From: Glandiceps talaboti
Taxonomy: Eukaryota > Hemichordata > Enteropneusta > Spengelidae
Length of the DNA stretch: 64,000 bases
NCBI RefSeq assembly: GCF_964340395.1
Contig: NC_135559.1
Coordinates: 24,941,072-25,005,071 of the forward strand
Reading direction: 5' to 3'
Below are positions 11,454 through 23,837 of the stretch, piece by piece. The notes below the pieces were generated by a model, which did not search any database, had not been told where the DNA came from, and saw nothing but the letters and a program-made list of their open reading frames with translations. The translations under genes and the position numbers were made by a program. The first letter of the stretch is position 1. Each line of letters starts with the position of its first letter.

Positions 11454-13004
11454 GGTCCTACTAATAACTGCCCGAGACAAAAAATAGATTGCCTGAAGTA
11501 AAATCAGGGGTTCATCTACTGTTATAAGTTGATATCTAAAATAACCCTAATCATAACCAGTATATATTGACCTGAAGCAGATTAATCTGGGGTCCCGATT
11601 GCTGTTCTCTGGTCACAGAATAAATTGTCAGTGTAATACACTTGTATGGTTTCACTGTTGAATATACTGTTGTGTTGTGGGCAAGTTTCGGTACATAAAA
11701 AATAGCGCAAATATTGCGTTGCCGCACAACTTCATGTTCAGGGCAATGATAGATATATAATTTTTTGAAGATTTAAAGTTGTAACCAAAACAAAATGTTC
11801 ATACCTAATTTCCATCATCATAATCCAGCCATCCTATGTTGGAAGTGTACAAGACAAGTATAGCAACATCCTAATCAAACTTTAAAGGGATGTGTCTACA
11901 AGGTTTTGTACTTCTTTATTTTTTAAAATCAATTTGGAACCAAGTCATACCAATGTAACATGTTTAACTTTCTTGGTTGTCTTATTGTAATATTTTAAAC
12001 ACAAGCTACATTCAGTTTATATGGGTAGGTGATGAAACAGCTGTCTTACAACATATTACATAATCAAGCCATAAACCAAACTGGCCATGCTACAGGCTTT
12101 ACCACCAGAGGAAATAGTAAAGTAAACATTATAGTTAATTAACAATGTACTGTTCTCACTGTGTCAGCTATTAATGAGGACAAATCTACACATTCTCAAC
12201 AAAGTTAAGCTCAATCTACTGGGTAATTTCAGAGTTGAAGATTTTTGAGGAAAAGCAAAGATATAGAATAACACTTCTAGAAACATCTCACCAAGTTTCA
12301 AACTCATTCACTTAGTACTTTTTGAGATATAAGTTTTTGACCAAAAATGAACATTCTTACACCTAATTTGCATATCACTCATGGAATCATTGTATGCTTA
12401 ATATATCTTCGTCTATACATCCCTAGATGCATCCCCATCAAATTTCAGCCCAATCTACTCAGTAGTTTTGGAATTATAGATTTTTAACCAAAAAGACAAA
12501 TTTTTAGCCCTAATTTGCATATCACTGATGGAATCATCATGTCATGAACAAATCTTACTTTACACCCCCTAAAGAATCTTCCCACCAAATTTCGCACCAA
12601 TCTGCCCAGTAGTTTCTGAGTTTAAGTTTTTTGACCAAAAATCACATTTTTTGACCCAAATCACACACCTGTGATGCGATCATTTTGATTTGAAAAATTT
12701 CCCAACTAGACACCCAAGGTAATGGCCCCACTAAATATCATGGCAATCGGTTCAGCAGTTTTTGACTTTAAGTTGTTTACACACATACACACACACAGAC
12801 AGACAGACAGACAGACACCGGGCGATCCCTATAGCACTACTGAACCTCAGTTCAGTTGTGCTAAAAATGTAATTGAGGTCTAGAATTATTGTCTCTAGGA
12901 TCAATATATACTGGTTACAATTAGGGTATGCAGATATCAACTTGTAACAGTAGTTGAACCCTACGTTTCATCTTAGGTGGTCTCGGGCAGTAATTAGTAG
13001 GACC
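11454..13004. mobile_element. Non-autonomous DNA transposon with about 130-bp TIRs
   Basis: The left end starts GGTCCTACTAATAACTGCCC and the right end is its reverse complement with one difference. Similarity continues inward for about 130 bp on each side, including 'ctactgtta(t/c)aagttgatatct' and 'aaccagtatatattga'. The interior, from about 12225 to 12868, is a family A right half in direct orientation. No target-site duplication is obvious and no transposase frame is present. It is therefore a MITE-like or deletion-derivative element that carries or captured a family A segment. Confidence 0.75.
12225..12868 (+). repeat. Family A repeat, right half (good copy)
   Basis: Runs from 'tagaaacatctcaccaagtt' through 'tttttgagatataagttttt' and the thrice-repeated 'aatttgcatatcac.gatg' modules, then 'gacagacagacagacagaca', ending 'ttcagttgtgctaaaaa'. 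It is one of the best-preserved copies in the window and lies inside the 11454-13004 element. Confidence 0.8.
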
Positions 13005-13315
13005 CGCCGAATGCATTTGCCACTACAGACACAGAGACATTTAGTGTTCATCACCAGTACCCAGTATACTGGGACGCGCTAGGATGCCCTTCAGAACCCG
13101 GTATACCAGGACACCAAAGTTCATTCACCTATCTTGCCGTAAAACCGTTCAATGGCAGCTATTGCTGCAAAATTTGCTTCCATAACTAGTTCCACACATG
13201 CGTATTAGCCTTGTTTATCTAACCTGCCATTTTTTCCTTCCGTAAGGAAGGAGATACTTTAGGGCACAAATGTCTCTGTGTGAGTGTTTGTGTGTGTCTG
13301 TGTCATCATTTTCTA

Positions 13316-14368
13316 ACAAGTCATTGATAATGACATAGTCCCCACTATAATTGGGTTTTAAGGAATTATCACTACTCTGATCACGCAACAACATTTGTGA
13401 ACCTAAAACAAACAGACTTAGATATGTTGTGTGTGCTTGTTGGACATGGGATATGCCTCCAACAATAAAGGATTGGTTGGGTATGGGGGATCATATCATG
13501 ATGAAAATGGAGTCTGAGTTATGGCTTTGGACATGGAAAATTCACAAACAAAATGGCTGCCAGGCAGCCATATTGGATCATATCACGACGAAAATGGATA
13601 TGCACATGTATGTCATAGAACACTGTCCTAATACCAACTTTAAATGAGATCTGTTCAAGCATGTCTGAGTTATGGCTTTGGACATGAGAATTCGCAAACA
13701 AAATGGCTGCCAGGCAGCCATATTGGATCGTATCACAACTAAAATGGATATGCACATGTATGTCATAGAACACTGTCCTAATACCAACTTTGAATGAGAT
13801 CTGTTTAAGCATGTCTGAGTTATGGCTTTGGACATGGAAAATTCACAAACAAAATGGCTGGCAGGCAGCCATATTGGATCGTATCACGACGAAAATGGAT
13901 ATACACATGTATGTCATAGAACACTGTCCTAATACCAACTTTGAATGAGATCTGTTCAAGCATGTCTGAGTTATGGCTTTGGACATGAAAATTTACAAAC
14001 AAAATGGCTACCAGGCAGCCATATTGGATCGTATCACAATGAAAATGGATATGCACATGCATGTCATAGAACACTGTCCTAATACCAACTTTGAATGAGA
14101 TCTGTTAAAGCATGTCTGAGTTATGGCTTTAGACAGGGAAAATTCGCAAACAAAATGGTTGCTAGGCTGCCATATTGGATCGTATCATAAAACAAATTGA
14201 CGTGCATATGTATGCCATAGTATGTTGCCCCTGTACCAAGATTGAAAAAAATCGGTCCAGGCATCTCCAAGAAACAGCTGCGGACGGACGGATGGACGGA
14301 CGGACGGACGGACAGACGGAACCCAATCCATAAGTCCCTGTTCCGGACTTCGTCCGCGGGGACTAAAA
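13316..14368 (+). mobile_element. Family B element with five internal ~152-bp tandem units
   Basis: The left end 'aagtcattgataatgac' is followed by 'atagtcccc'. The right end 'gtccgcggggactaaaa' gives a short inverted TAGTCCCC terminus. Between them a unit starting 'gtctgagttatggctttgga' and containing 'gcagccatattggatcgtat' is repeated five times at about 152-bp spacing. A (GGAC)n/(GGAT) stretch lies at about 14283-14318. Other copies are at 21725-22125 and at 51180-52901. No protein is encoded; the short frames are repeat artefacts. Confidence 0.75.
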
Positions 14369-14369
14369 A

Positions 14370-15780
14370 TCGGCTGGCACAATTGTAATGAAATTTGGAA
14401 TGTATAATCTCCAGGGTAATGGCTAGACCTGATTAAGTTTTGAGCTAGATCTGTTAATGTTTAATTAGGGAAATTTGCATATCAATGAAATCAACTAATT
14501 AAGCAATATCCTAAGACTGCATACTTCAATTTCAATGTAATTTAGTATATTTGTTAAACATAACAACATACATTTGTCCTATAAAATTTGTTGATGTACC
14601 TTACAGTGCTAATGAATAATTTGCATAATTAATCATTTTTGGTAATTAGGCTATATCTTAAGAATGCATACTTCAAATTCAATATAATTTAGTACATATG
14701 TTAACCATAAGAAAACACATATGTCCTATCAAGTTTGTTGATGTACATTGTAACTGTTAATGAATAATTTGCATGATTAATGATTTTCGGTAATTAGGCT
14801 ATATCTTATGAATACATAATTCAATTTCAATATAATTCAGTACACACGTTAACCATAACAATCGCATATGTCCCATAAAGCTTGTTGGTGTACCTTTCAG
14901 TGTAATGAATAATTTGCATAATCAATGATTCTTGGTATGTAGGCTATATCTTACGACTGCATACTTCAATTTCAATACAATTTAGTACATACGTTAAACA
15001 TAAGAGTGCATATCTCCTATAAAAGTTGTTGATTTCACTTGAAGATTTAGTGAATAATTTGCATAATTAATTATTTTTGGTAATTAGGCTATATCTTAAG
15101 AATGCATACTTCAAATTCAATATGATTTAGTACATACATTAACCATAAGAAAATACATATGTCCTATCAAGTTTGTTGATGCATCTTACAGTGTTAATGA
15201 ATAATTTGCATAATTAATGATTTTCTGTAATTAGACTATATCCTAGGAATACATACTTCAATTTCAATACAATTCAGTACTTACATTAACCACAACAAAT
15301 TGTGTATGTCATATAAAAGTTGTTGATTTCGCTTAAAATTTTAGTGAATAATTTGCATACTTAATTATTTTTGGTAATTAGGCTATATCTTAAGACTGCA
15401 TGCTTCAATTTCAATATAATTTACTTCATACCTTAAACTTTATATGCCCTATAACAGTGTTAATAACTAATTTGCATTATTAATGATTTTGGTGACTAAA
15501 ATATATCATAAGAATGCATACAGAATTTCAATATCATTTGGTACATAAGTTAACCATAACAAAGTGGATATGTCCTATAAAATTTGTTGATATAGCTTAC
15601 AGTTTTTATGAAATATTTGCATAATTAATGACTTTAGGTAACTAGGCTGTATCTTAAAAATCCTATGAAGTTTGTTGCTACAACATTTACCTTTAATGAG
15701 TATTTTGAATAATGAACGATATTCAGTAATTAAGCAGTATCATGCACTCTTAAAATTATGTACAATTTGAACGAAAATAA
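14370..15780 (+). repeat. Family C tandem array, about nine ~148-bp units
   Basis: The module 'gaataatttgcataattaat', followed by 'ttttggtaattaggctatat' and 'catacttcaatttcaatat', recurs near 14614, 14762, 14907, 15052, 15200, 15345, 15462 and 15610. Units are 10-20 percent diverged. Related units occur at 6640-6769, 22200-22520 and 23390-23660. Elsewhere the family ends with 'cacccactaatacacctctt' followed by 'ccttacggag'. Confidence 0.8.
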
Positions 15781-16105
15781 TTAACGGCTCACTAATCTGC
15801 TTACAACGCAATAGTCAGTCCCACATCGGCAATGGACGGGACAAAAATATCTGAAGTCATCGCCCCAATACCTACTGAAAAATCAGTTTGTGTAATTATA
15901 TATCATTATTTAATAGAACAACAAAAAATTATCAACCAATTTATGCTCAAAATCAGTAAAACATGCCCACAAGTTGGTAGTATACGAGTCCAAATCGGGA
16001 CGCCAAAGTACATAATTTTTGTAGAAACATAAATGTTGGTATTTTGAATTTTGTTTGTAATATAAATGTTTTGTTTATTTGTGATGTGTGGAAAATGTGG
16101 GAAAT
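15781..16105. other. No gene seen
   Basis: Unique-looking AT-rich stretch. The 66-codon plus-strand frame at 15832-16032 has no recognisable feature. Confidence 0.5.
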
Positions 16106-16419
16106 GGCTGGATTTTGGTAATTGACATTTCCCTTGTTCTGTGTTGCTGGCTAGACATAATTGCCACAAAGTGTCTGCAATATGCAAAAAAAGGCTGGAT
16201 TTGATAATTGACCCTGGAGGTCAAGGTCTGGAATAATGAAGAGTCAATGATTGAAGTTGTTTAGTTTTGCAGTATCAAACACTGATTGTTTACTACAAAT
16301 ATGGCTGCCAATTGTAATAGCACTCCTTGGGGAGGGGGCTTAAAATGTGGCTGTCCTTTAACATTCAAAGACATACAATGCATTCTGAGTTTGAGTCAAT
16401 TTGGCTGGACACTACTTAC

Positions 16420-16582
16420 CTGTTATTTTGACTTCAGATGGAACTGCTTTCAAATCTATCTCTGATGAATCCACCAATCTTTGACCACTGTGATCTTGCT
16501 TGCACTGTGTGCAATGGCAATTATGTTTTAACCAGATGCTAGCAAAACTGACAAATAGAAAAATCAGAATCTTAGAGCTCAT
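16420..16582 (-). CDS. Candidate first exon of a secreted protein
   Basis: On the minus strand an ATG at 16582 opens 54 codons. They begin MSSKILIFLFVSFASIWL, a good signal-peptide shape (short basic start, hydrophobic core), and continue with a small CHCTQC cysteine cluster. The last full codons spell SSEIDLKAVPSEVKIT and are followed by a strong donor, CAG/GTAAGT at 16420/16419. A TATATAA lies at 16606-16612, 24 bp upstream of the ATG. This combination suggests exon 1 of a small secreted protein. The exon's end, SEIDLKAVPSEVKI, resembles the segment SEIVIDIRKEAGDVRI in the exon at 36677-36768. The family is not recognised and downstream exons were not found. Confidence 0.5.
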
Positions 16583-17264
16583 TGTCACTGATATTAATTT
16601 GATGATTATATAGTCAAAATAGTTCAACCAATGTCCATACTAGTCAAAAGAATATCACTACAATTTGATTTGGAAGATTGAATGGAGGGATTGCGCAACT
16701 GTGAATGCATGTAATAACTGTATGTATTAAAGGGAAGGTCCAATTTAAATACATTAGGCACTTTGAGATAGCTCAACCTAAGTGTTTTTGACTTATATGT
16801 ATGTGAATTTAAAAAAAAAAAATAATCGTATTAAAATTATGTGACTTTGACAAATTCTGCTGTGTTGAGCGCCTCAGTGTGTGCCAACATTTTGGGAACA
16901 TTTGCCACAAAGGATGCTGGGAAAACTCCCTGCTTGTGACGTCATGTCCTAAACGTCCAATGGCATCTAGATCTAGGTGTGTGTAGCAGACATTCATTGA
17001 CAAACATGCCAAGGTGTACATATAACGAATGTAATAATCATGATGGTAAATCATTTTCACCATATTAAACTGATCAACAGAAACACACAGTATTGCGTAA
17101 CTTTTGGCTGCAAACTGATTTATCTAAAGAAAATGTGGTTCAAGCACCATTTGACTTTATTTGGGACTACTTTAAACCATTTATTCAATATATAATTATA
17201 GGTTCAGGTTTAAAGCAAGTGATTTCAAAGGAAATGTAGACGTGCTGAGTAAAAATACCGCCAA

Positions 17265-17980
17265 TGGCGTTGTAGCACAACTGTACAGTTTTTAAAAATG
17301 CTAACATGCGAACAATAAGTGTTCATTTGGTGAATGACTATCCAGTTGCCTATCCAACCATGTTGCTATCTTTATGATATATGCTATCATTTGGCTGTTG
17401 CTATGGATGTGGTCTTGTTGCTAGGCATATTTACATACATTTTTTGAATGTTTATTCAATTGTCTATTAATCTCCATTGTTATCTTCACAATATATGTGA
17501 TCATTTGGCTGTTGCTATGGGCGTGGTCTTGTTGCTAGGCACACTTGCATACATTTTTTGAATGTTTATTCATTTGTCTTCTATTCCTGTTGTTATCTTT
17601 GCAATATATGTGATTATTTGGCTGTTGCTATGGGCGTGCATACCATGATTCCATGAGTGATATGCAAATTAGGTGTAAAAATGTTCATTTTTGGTCAAAA
17701 ACTTATATCTCAAAAAGTACTTGGTCACCGAGTCTGAAACTTGGTGAGATGTTTCTGCATGTCATTCTTCAAAACATTTTGACAAAATTGGCCCTAGCAA
17801 CCATGACCACGCCCTTAGCAACAACCAAATGGCAGTATATTTTGGTCAAATAACAACATCATATGGTAGGCAAATGAATAAACATTCAAAAAATGTATGC
17901 AAATACCATAGCAACCATGACCACGCCCATAGCAACAGCCAAACGGTCGTGTATTTCACAAAGATAACAACAGGGATTAA
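17265..17980. repeat. Two family A copies, head-to-head
   Basis: A forward left half starts at about 17265 with 'gtagcacaactgtacag' and runs to about 17640. It is followed immediately by a reverse-oriented copy ('ccatgagtgatatgcaaatt' ... 'catagcaacagccaa') to about 17980. The join is abrupt, so this is either an insertion into a copy or a foldback derivative. Frames in it are not genes. Confidence 0.65.
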
Positions 17981-19529
17981 TAGACAATTGAAATCACATT
18001 GTTACACATTGTCCACTTGTGTAGAATTTCCCGATGTTTGTGTGCTCTGTAAACATGATCTCATAAGTTTTGATCAAATTGTACTGCGACATAATCTGGA
18101 ACTTTAATATTGAAGTTACTACTACTACTACTTAGTACCTGGTCAGCTCAGGATTTGTAATAAAATGACCCCATTTTTTGAACTCAGCATAGAAAACTAC
18201 CCCAGGTAGGTTGATTAATATTCAAATAAACTCGATTATTACAAATATTATTATTATTATATAATATTATTTAATTACTAAAATCTATACTATATAATAT
18301 ACTATATGCAACACTGGCCATACGAAACAAATTTGTAGTGGAGAATCAAATGTAACGAGTAACCAAGTCATCTTTTTTCACTCATTAATAATTATATATA
18401 TAATTTTACTTTTCACATTTGCATTGTTGTGATAATATGTTATTTTTTATGAATAAACGCACTCACTCTAGTATCAAAAGATTTATATTAAAACAAAGAG
18501 AGAAGATTTTCAATTTTGATCGAAGAAAAGATTGTATGGATTTATCTTGGCGAATTCTCCAGCAAGAATTTTCGGTAGAAAGCTGGTGATTTCACCCGGA
18601 AGTTGAAGCTGACCAGGTTTGACCGACGATCTCCCCATGCATGCTTTCAGAAACAGAGGTAAAAAAGTAAAAACAAGATTTTAAATTTTGAAATAGTGAA
18701 GAGATTGTATGATTGCCTGCAGATGCGATCATATGGCCAACTACAGCATGTAATGTGAAGCTTTGTATAGAACGTTGTAGCATAGCTTTCACTGTAGTAG
18801 TAGTTTTAATAAAGGCCAACAAAAGAGAAGGAATTGTTACTCTTCACAGCGCAGCACTGAAGTGCCCCACTTCGATATTTTTTTCCCTGTGTCTTTCTAG
18901 CCAATGCAGTCTGCAGATCTATGGGAAAACACAAAATAACTCTATCTACTTTAATTGCTACTTCAGTAAAGACAACTGCAGAACTAATCATGAACAATTA
19001 AACAAGCGACCTATCGGTCAGAATAGCTCCGCTGGTTTTTTTTTGGTTTTTTTTGTATTTTGGTGACATGTAGAAGTGGTTCATGATCAGTTCTTCACTA
19101 TGCAGTTTTGTTTTAGCGATGTAATAAAGTGGTTACTGGTTTCATATGATGTCTCACTATAAAACACATTTTACACAGAAGTTGGTAATGTATTGTACTT
19201 TTATACCATAGCCACCATTTTATAACATAAATCTACTGTTATGAAAAGTTGCACAAAATCTCTGAAAAAAAAATGACTGGGAAATGCACACAAGAAAAAG
19301 AAAAAAAAAGAAGAGGATTTTGAGGTTGGCTATAAATAATTCCAGTGTCTTACAGCTTTAACCCTGGAAAATGTTAATGATGAATGACATAAACTAAGGA
19401 TCTAACATAATTTTGAGGCAATTTGAATTTCAATTTTCTAACAAATTTACCAAGTCAACAACATTCAACTTGTACTAGTTGTAGTAGATATACATGTACA
19501 TAGGGAAGAAATGTATTAATCGCCATCTT
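17981..19529. other. No gene seen; AT-rich and unique
   Basis: Contains a very AT-rich stretch (18230-18300) and TAC/ACT triplet runs near 18118. The short plus-strand peptide start at about 18638 followed by 'gtaaaaaa' is too weak to call as an exon. Confidence 0.5.
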
Positions 19530-20030
19530 AGTTTCCGTACGGCAACAAGTACCCGGAAGAGAGTCATTCTCAGCCATACGTTACAGCGGTAACACTCGTT
19601 CATGTTCGATTACCTTTCATAAAGAAAACACAACGAAATGGTTGAAGTGATCTTTTTTTTAAATTTCTTTTCATCACAAAAACAAAATCTGTGTGATCAA
19701 AAGTGTTGTAAACTAAACCAGAAAGAATTATCGGACTGGCTAAACTTCCCGCTGAACTGGAGCAAGGTCCAAGCCTCGATAGTACGTGAGGAAATCGTCT
19801 CAAACTAGCGATACAACTTTCAAAATATAACTTGACATGTCTTCATTTGTTAGAGTTATACAATTCAAGACGGGTTTTCACTCAAAAAAAACAATTCTGT
19901 GAATAATGACACTCTGAACGCAGTGATTTCTCAGACGATGTTACCACTGTAACGAATGGCTGGCAACGACTTGCTTCCGGGTTAATCCCTCGTGCATCCG
20001 GGTACTTGGGATTGTCGCCGTACGGAAACT
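19530..20030. mobile_element. MITE-like element with AGTTTCCGTACGGC termini
   Basis: The left end AGTTTCCGTACGGCAACAAG matches the reverse complement of the right end (20010-20030). Further inward similarity ('gtacccgga', then 'ttacag(c/t)ggtaacac') spans about 90 bp with gaps. Length is about 500 bp with no coding capacity. No clear target-site duplication was found. Confidence 0.65.
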
Positions 20031-20760
20031 CACTTGTCGTGCATTACCACATCGGTAATTTTGACACTGTAATTTTGCCACCAATATTGATCGTACAAAA
20101 ACAAAACTCCATAAATGAACCACAAAGTACTTTCCCTTTCAAAATGTGATAATTTTAGAAAGAGTATTATCGTTTTTATTGACGACTGACTCTGTCAAAA
20201 ATCATCCCATACACTTCAGTTCAGGCATGCACGACTTCTCATTTGATCGTGTGGTGCGTATACTGGAATGAACCATTCTGTAGGAGGGTGGAGAATTTGG
20301 ATTTGAAGTTTACAACCTTGTTTCGAACAAATATTTGTCATTTGGGCACACAATGCGTAGAATTAAGACTACAGCACATATTACATTGCTTGTTTGGCGT
20401 CAATAGTGTCTTTTGAAAAGTTGAAGTTTACCTAAAGTCTCGCAGACTGATTTCCAATATGGCGGCGGTCATAATGCTCATTAACATATTCATTTTTTTT
20501 TTAAATTACAAAAAAAAATCATAAAAAATAGAAAAGAAGACGTGCTAACTTGAAATTAACAAATCTAAGTAAGCTACCCCCTGCACATCAACACACCAGA
20601 TATCAAAGCAATCTGACATGAAGTACGTGAGGAGATGATGAAAATGTCATTTTATGAAAAAAAATCATAAAAAATTGAAAATGGCACAGATCAACTTGGC
20701 ATGAACAAATCTGAATAGCCTCCCCCCAGGGAACATGCACACCAAATATCGAAGAATTCT
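20031..20760. other. No gene seen; two diverged copies of a ~130-bp unit
   Basis: Two diverged tandem copies of 'aaatcataaaaaattgaaaa...aacaaatct.a.tagc..ccccc...cacaccaaatatc' lie at about 20500-20760. Otherwise nothing is recognisable. Confidence 0.45.
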
Positions 20761-21288
20761 GACTGTCACTTTCGGAGAAAATAATAAAAATATACCGAAA
20801 ACCATTAATTATGTAAATTGCTCGTTTATATTCATGGGATGTTTACCGAAACCAGTTCTTGTCACTACCCTACAGAACACATACAATAAACTTCGTTTGA
20901 ATTGACCCAGTTGTTTTTTGGAAAATGGTGATAAAGCTGCACCACTTTAGACAACATTTCCTGACCTGAAATTATTTTTTTCTTTTTTGTGGCTTACTGA
21001 AAATATGCCAATTACTTATTAAAACTAAAAGCTACATTAGTAATATTTTCAGAACAGGTGCGCTGTGGTATCGCAAATGTATGTATCAAGTTATAATGAA
21101 TTCGAAGCATGCATTCTTGAGATATAGCCTAATTCCTGAAAATCATTACTTACATAATTGCTCATTAACATTTTTACCAAAACCTAATCAGGTCTTGCCA
21201 TTACCCTACAGAATGTCTTCAAAATTTCGTTTGAATTGAGCCAGCCGTTATGGAGAAAATGATGACACAGACAGACACACAGACAAAG

Positions 21289-21322
<34 letters not shown>

Positions 21323-21590
21323 TTCCACCCACTAATATACCTCTTCCTTATGAAAGAAAAAAACATTAATTACGTAAACTGCTCATTAACATTCATGGGA
21401 TGTTTCAAAACCTAATCAGTTCTTGCCATTACCCTACAGAACATGTATACAAAATTTCGTTTGAATTCAGCCAGCCGTTTTGGAGAAAACGATGTAACAG
21501 ACAGACACAGAGACAGACACACAAACACACACACAGACTTTCACCCACTAATACACCTCTTCCTTACGGAGGAAAAAATTATAATGGAAT
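20761..21590 (+). repeat. Family C right-end copies, three in tandem
   Basis: Each copy carries 'aattgctcattaacatt', then 'cttgccattaccctacagaa', 'tttgaattgagccagccgtt' and an (AC)n/(GACA)n run. Each ends in 'acttccacccactaatatac' plus 'ctcttccttatg'. Copies end near 20950, 21360 and 21580. No coding capacity. Confidence 0.7.
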
Positions 21591-21724
21591 ACATTTATCT
21601 AGACCTTGCAGTATTTTTAAGAAACATTGTTATATGCTGTACCCTCCAGCAGCTCCATGCAACAGATAACCAGATTTAAAGTGCAAAACCATGGATTTTT
21701 AGGCCTACACACATTGTTGGCATT

Positions 21725-22125
21725 GTTCAAGCATGTCTGAGTTATGGCTTTGGACATGTAAACTGCCCTAACAAAATTGCTAACAGGCAGCCATATCGGA
21801 TTGTATCATGACGAAAATGGATATGCACATGTATGTCATAGAACACTGTCCTAATGCCAACTTTGAATGAGATCTGTTCAAGCATGTCTGAGTTATGGCT
21901 TTGGACATGGAAAATTCGCAAACAAAATGGCTGCTAGGCGGCTATATTGGATCGTATCATGAAATGAATTCATGTGCATATGTATGCCATAGTATGTTGC
22001 CCCTGTACCAAGTTTGAAAAAAATCGGTCCAGGTGGCATCTCCAAGAAATGGCTCTGGATGGATGGACGGACAGAACCCAATCCATAAGTCCCCGTCCCA
22101 GACTTTGTCCGGCAGGGACTAAAAA
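21725..22125 (+). mobile_element. Family B element, 5'-truncated copy
   Basis: Two 152-bp-type units ('gcatgtctgagttatggctt' ... 'gatctgttcaagcatgtctg') are followed by the family's right end, with 'ggatggatggacggacagaa' and 'gtccggcagggactaaaaaa'. The left end is missing. Confidence 0.7.
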
Positions 22126-22199
22126 AACTATGGTAACACTAAAAACAGGTTTTTTGACAAGTGTGCTTTCTCAAGTTAATGTATGTGCCAAATTATACG

Positions 22200-22520
22200 G
22201 AATTTGAAGAGTGCATGATACTGCTTAATTACTGAATATAGTTTGTTATTCAAATTTATACTCATTAAAGGTAAAAGTTGTATCAACAAAGTTCATAAGA
22301 CAGGTGCATATCATTATGGTTGATATATGTACCAAATTATATGAAATTTGAAGCTTGCATTTTTAAGATACAGCCCAGTTACCTAAAATCATTAATTATG
22401 CAAATTCTTCATTAAAACTGTAAGCTATATCAACAAAATTTATTGGTAATATTTGCTTTGTTATGATATTGAAATTCAAGTATGCATTCTTAAGATGTAT
22501 CCTAATTACTGACCAGATTT
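22200..22520. repeat. Family C units (two diverged copies)
   Basis: Reverse-oriented relatives of the 148-bp unit ('taccaaattatatgaaattt' ... 'attaattatgcaaattcttc'). No coding. Confidence 0.6.
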
Positions 22521-22524
22521 TAAC

Positions 22525-22690
22525 TGAATGCCTTCCTAAGGGTAGTCTTGCAATTTCATGATTTATGCAAGAAATTTCGCTCTACATCTGTGATTTTGTC
22601 AAGTTAGTTGTCAAAAACGTTGTTCAAATGCCAGAAAAGCTTGCCATCCTCGACTGCACTCGGCTTTCGATATACCTGGGATATGTACAC
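22525..22690 (+). repeat. Repeat D, copy 1 (inverted relative at 29620-29815)
   Basis: The segment from 'gaatgccttcctaagggtag' through 'aatttcatgatttatgcaag' to 'atacctgggatatg' reappears reverse-complemented at 29620-29815, with about 15-20 percent divergence and small indels. This is an interspersed repeat of unknown class. Confidence 0.65.
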
Positions 22691-23169
22691 CCGTTTCCAT
22701 GGCAAATAAATAAACAAAATTGAAACCCGCATAACATTGCTATTATGCATCAGAAAGTTTACATACTTCATGGTACGCATCGTAACAGTTGAACAACTTT
22801 AATACATAAAACTTTAATGATAGGAATTATTGCCCTACTCCGTCCCTGGGTAAAGTGTATACATTCTTGTTTCGATCGAGATTAACAGACGAACCATCTG
22901 CTCCAAATTGTACACATGCGTGAAAGGTGTGAAGTAAGCAGACGATCGTGACTGTATATTTTTGCAATAAAGCTTACAGATGATGTATATTTTCAGTGCT
23001 CACCTCCTTGCTTTGATGTAATAATCTTCAGATTTAATGAAAATATCAATGGAAACACATGAAACCCATGAAAATAGAATCTTTTTCAGTGTAGAACAAC
23101 TTTCCGGTTTACCTTGCATAGACATTGGTGGCAAACTTTCTAAACGAAGCGCATGTGTGACCAGAGGAA

Positions 23170-23830
23170 CGATTGATTAATTACGCAAATTGCTCATTAA
23201 TATTCAAGGAATTTTTAACAAAACCTAATCAGTTCTTGCCAATACTCAACAGAACAGTTGTGCCAAATTTTGTTTGAATTGAGCCAGCCATTTTGGAGAA
23301 AACAATGACACAGACAGACACACACACACACACATACAGACTTTTCACCCACTAATACATATCTTCCTTATGGAAGAAAAAATCATTAATCATGCAAATT
23401 AGTCATTAACACTGTAAGGTACATCAACTATATAGGGCATATGGACTTTGTTATGTTTAATGTATGTAGTAAATTATATTGAAATTTAAGTGTGTACTTA
23501 CCGAAACTCATTAATTATGCAAATTATTCATTAACACTGTAAGGTACATCAACAAATTTTATGCGTTTTCTAGCTAATGGTTAACGTATGTACTAAATTA
23601 TATTGAAATTGAACTATACAGTCGTAAGATATTGCTTAATTAGTTAATTTCATTGATATGCAAATTTCTCTAACATGACCAGATCCCGCTCAAAAAATAA
23701 TCAGGTCTAGCCATTACCCCAAATATGTACTAAATTTCATTACAATTGAGCCAGTCGTTTTTTAGAAAATGACGACAAAGACAGACAGACACACACACGC
23801 GCGCGCAGATCGACATATGACACACACACA
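23170..23830. repeat. Family C fragments
   Basis: Right-end copy at 23170-23385 (ending 'cacccactaatacatatctt'), units at 23390-23660 and another right-end piece with (GACA)/(CA)/(CG) runs at 23690-23830. Confidence 0.65.
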
Positions 23831-23837
23831 GACAGTT

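Noticed and set aside
13519-14074. HIHV-type repeated small proteins
   Set aside because: They are translations of the 152-bp units of family B, with frames broken differently in each unit.
20761-23830. Telomeric or centromeric satellite from the (GACA)n/(CA)n runs
   Set aside because: The runs are short, always at the same position inside family A or C copies, and therefore part of those elements.
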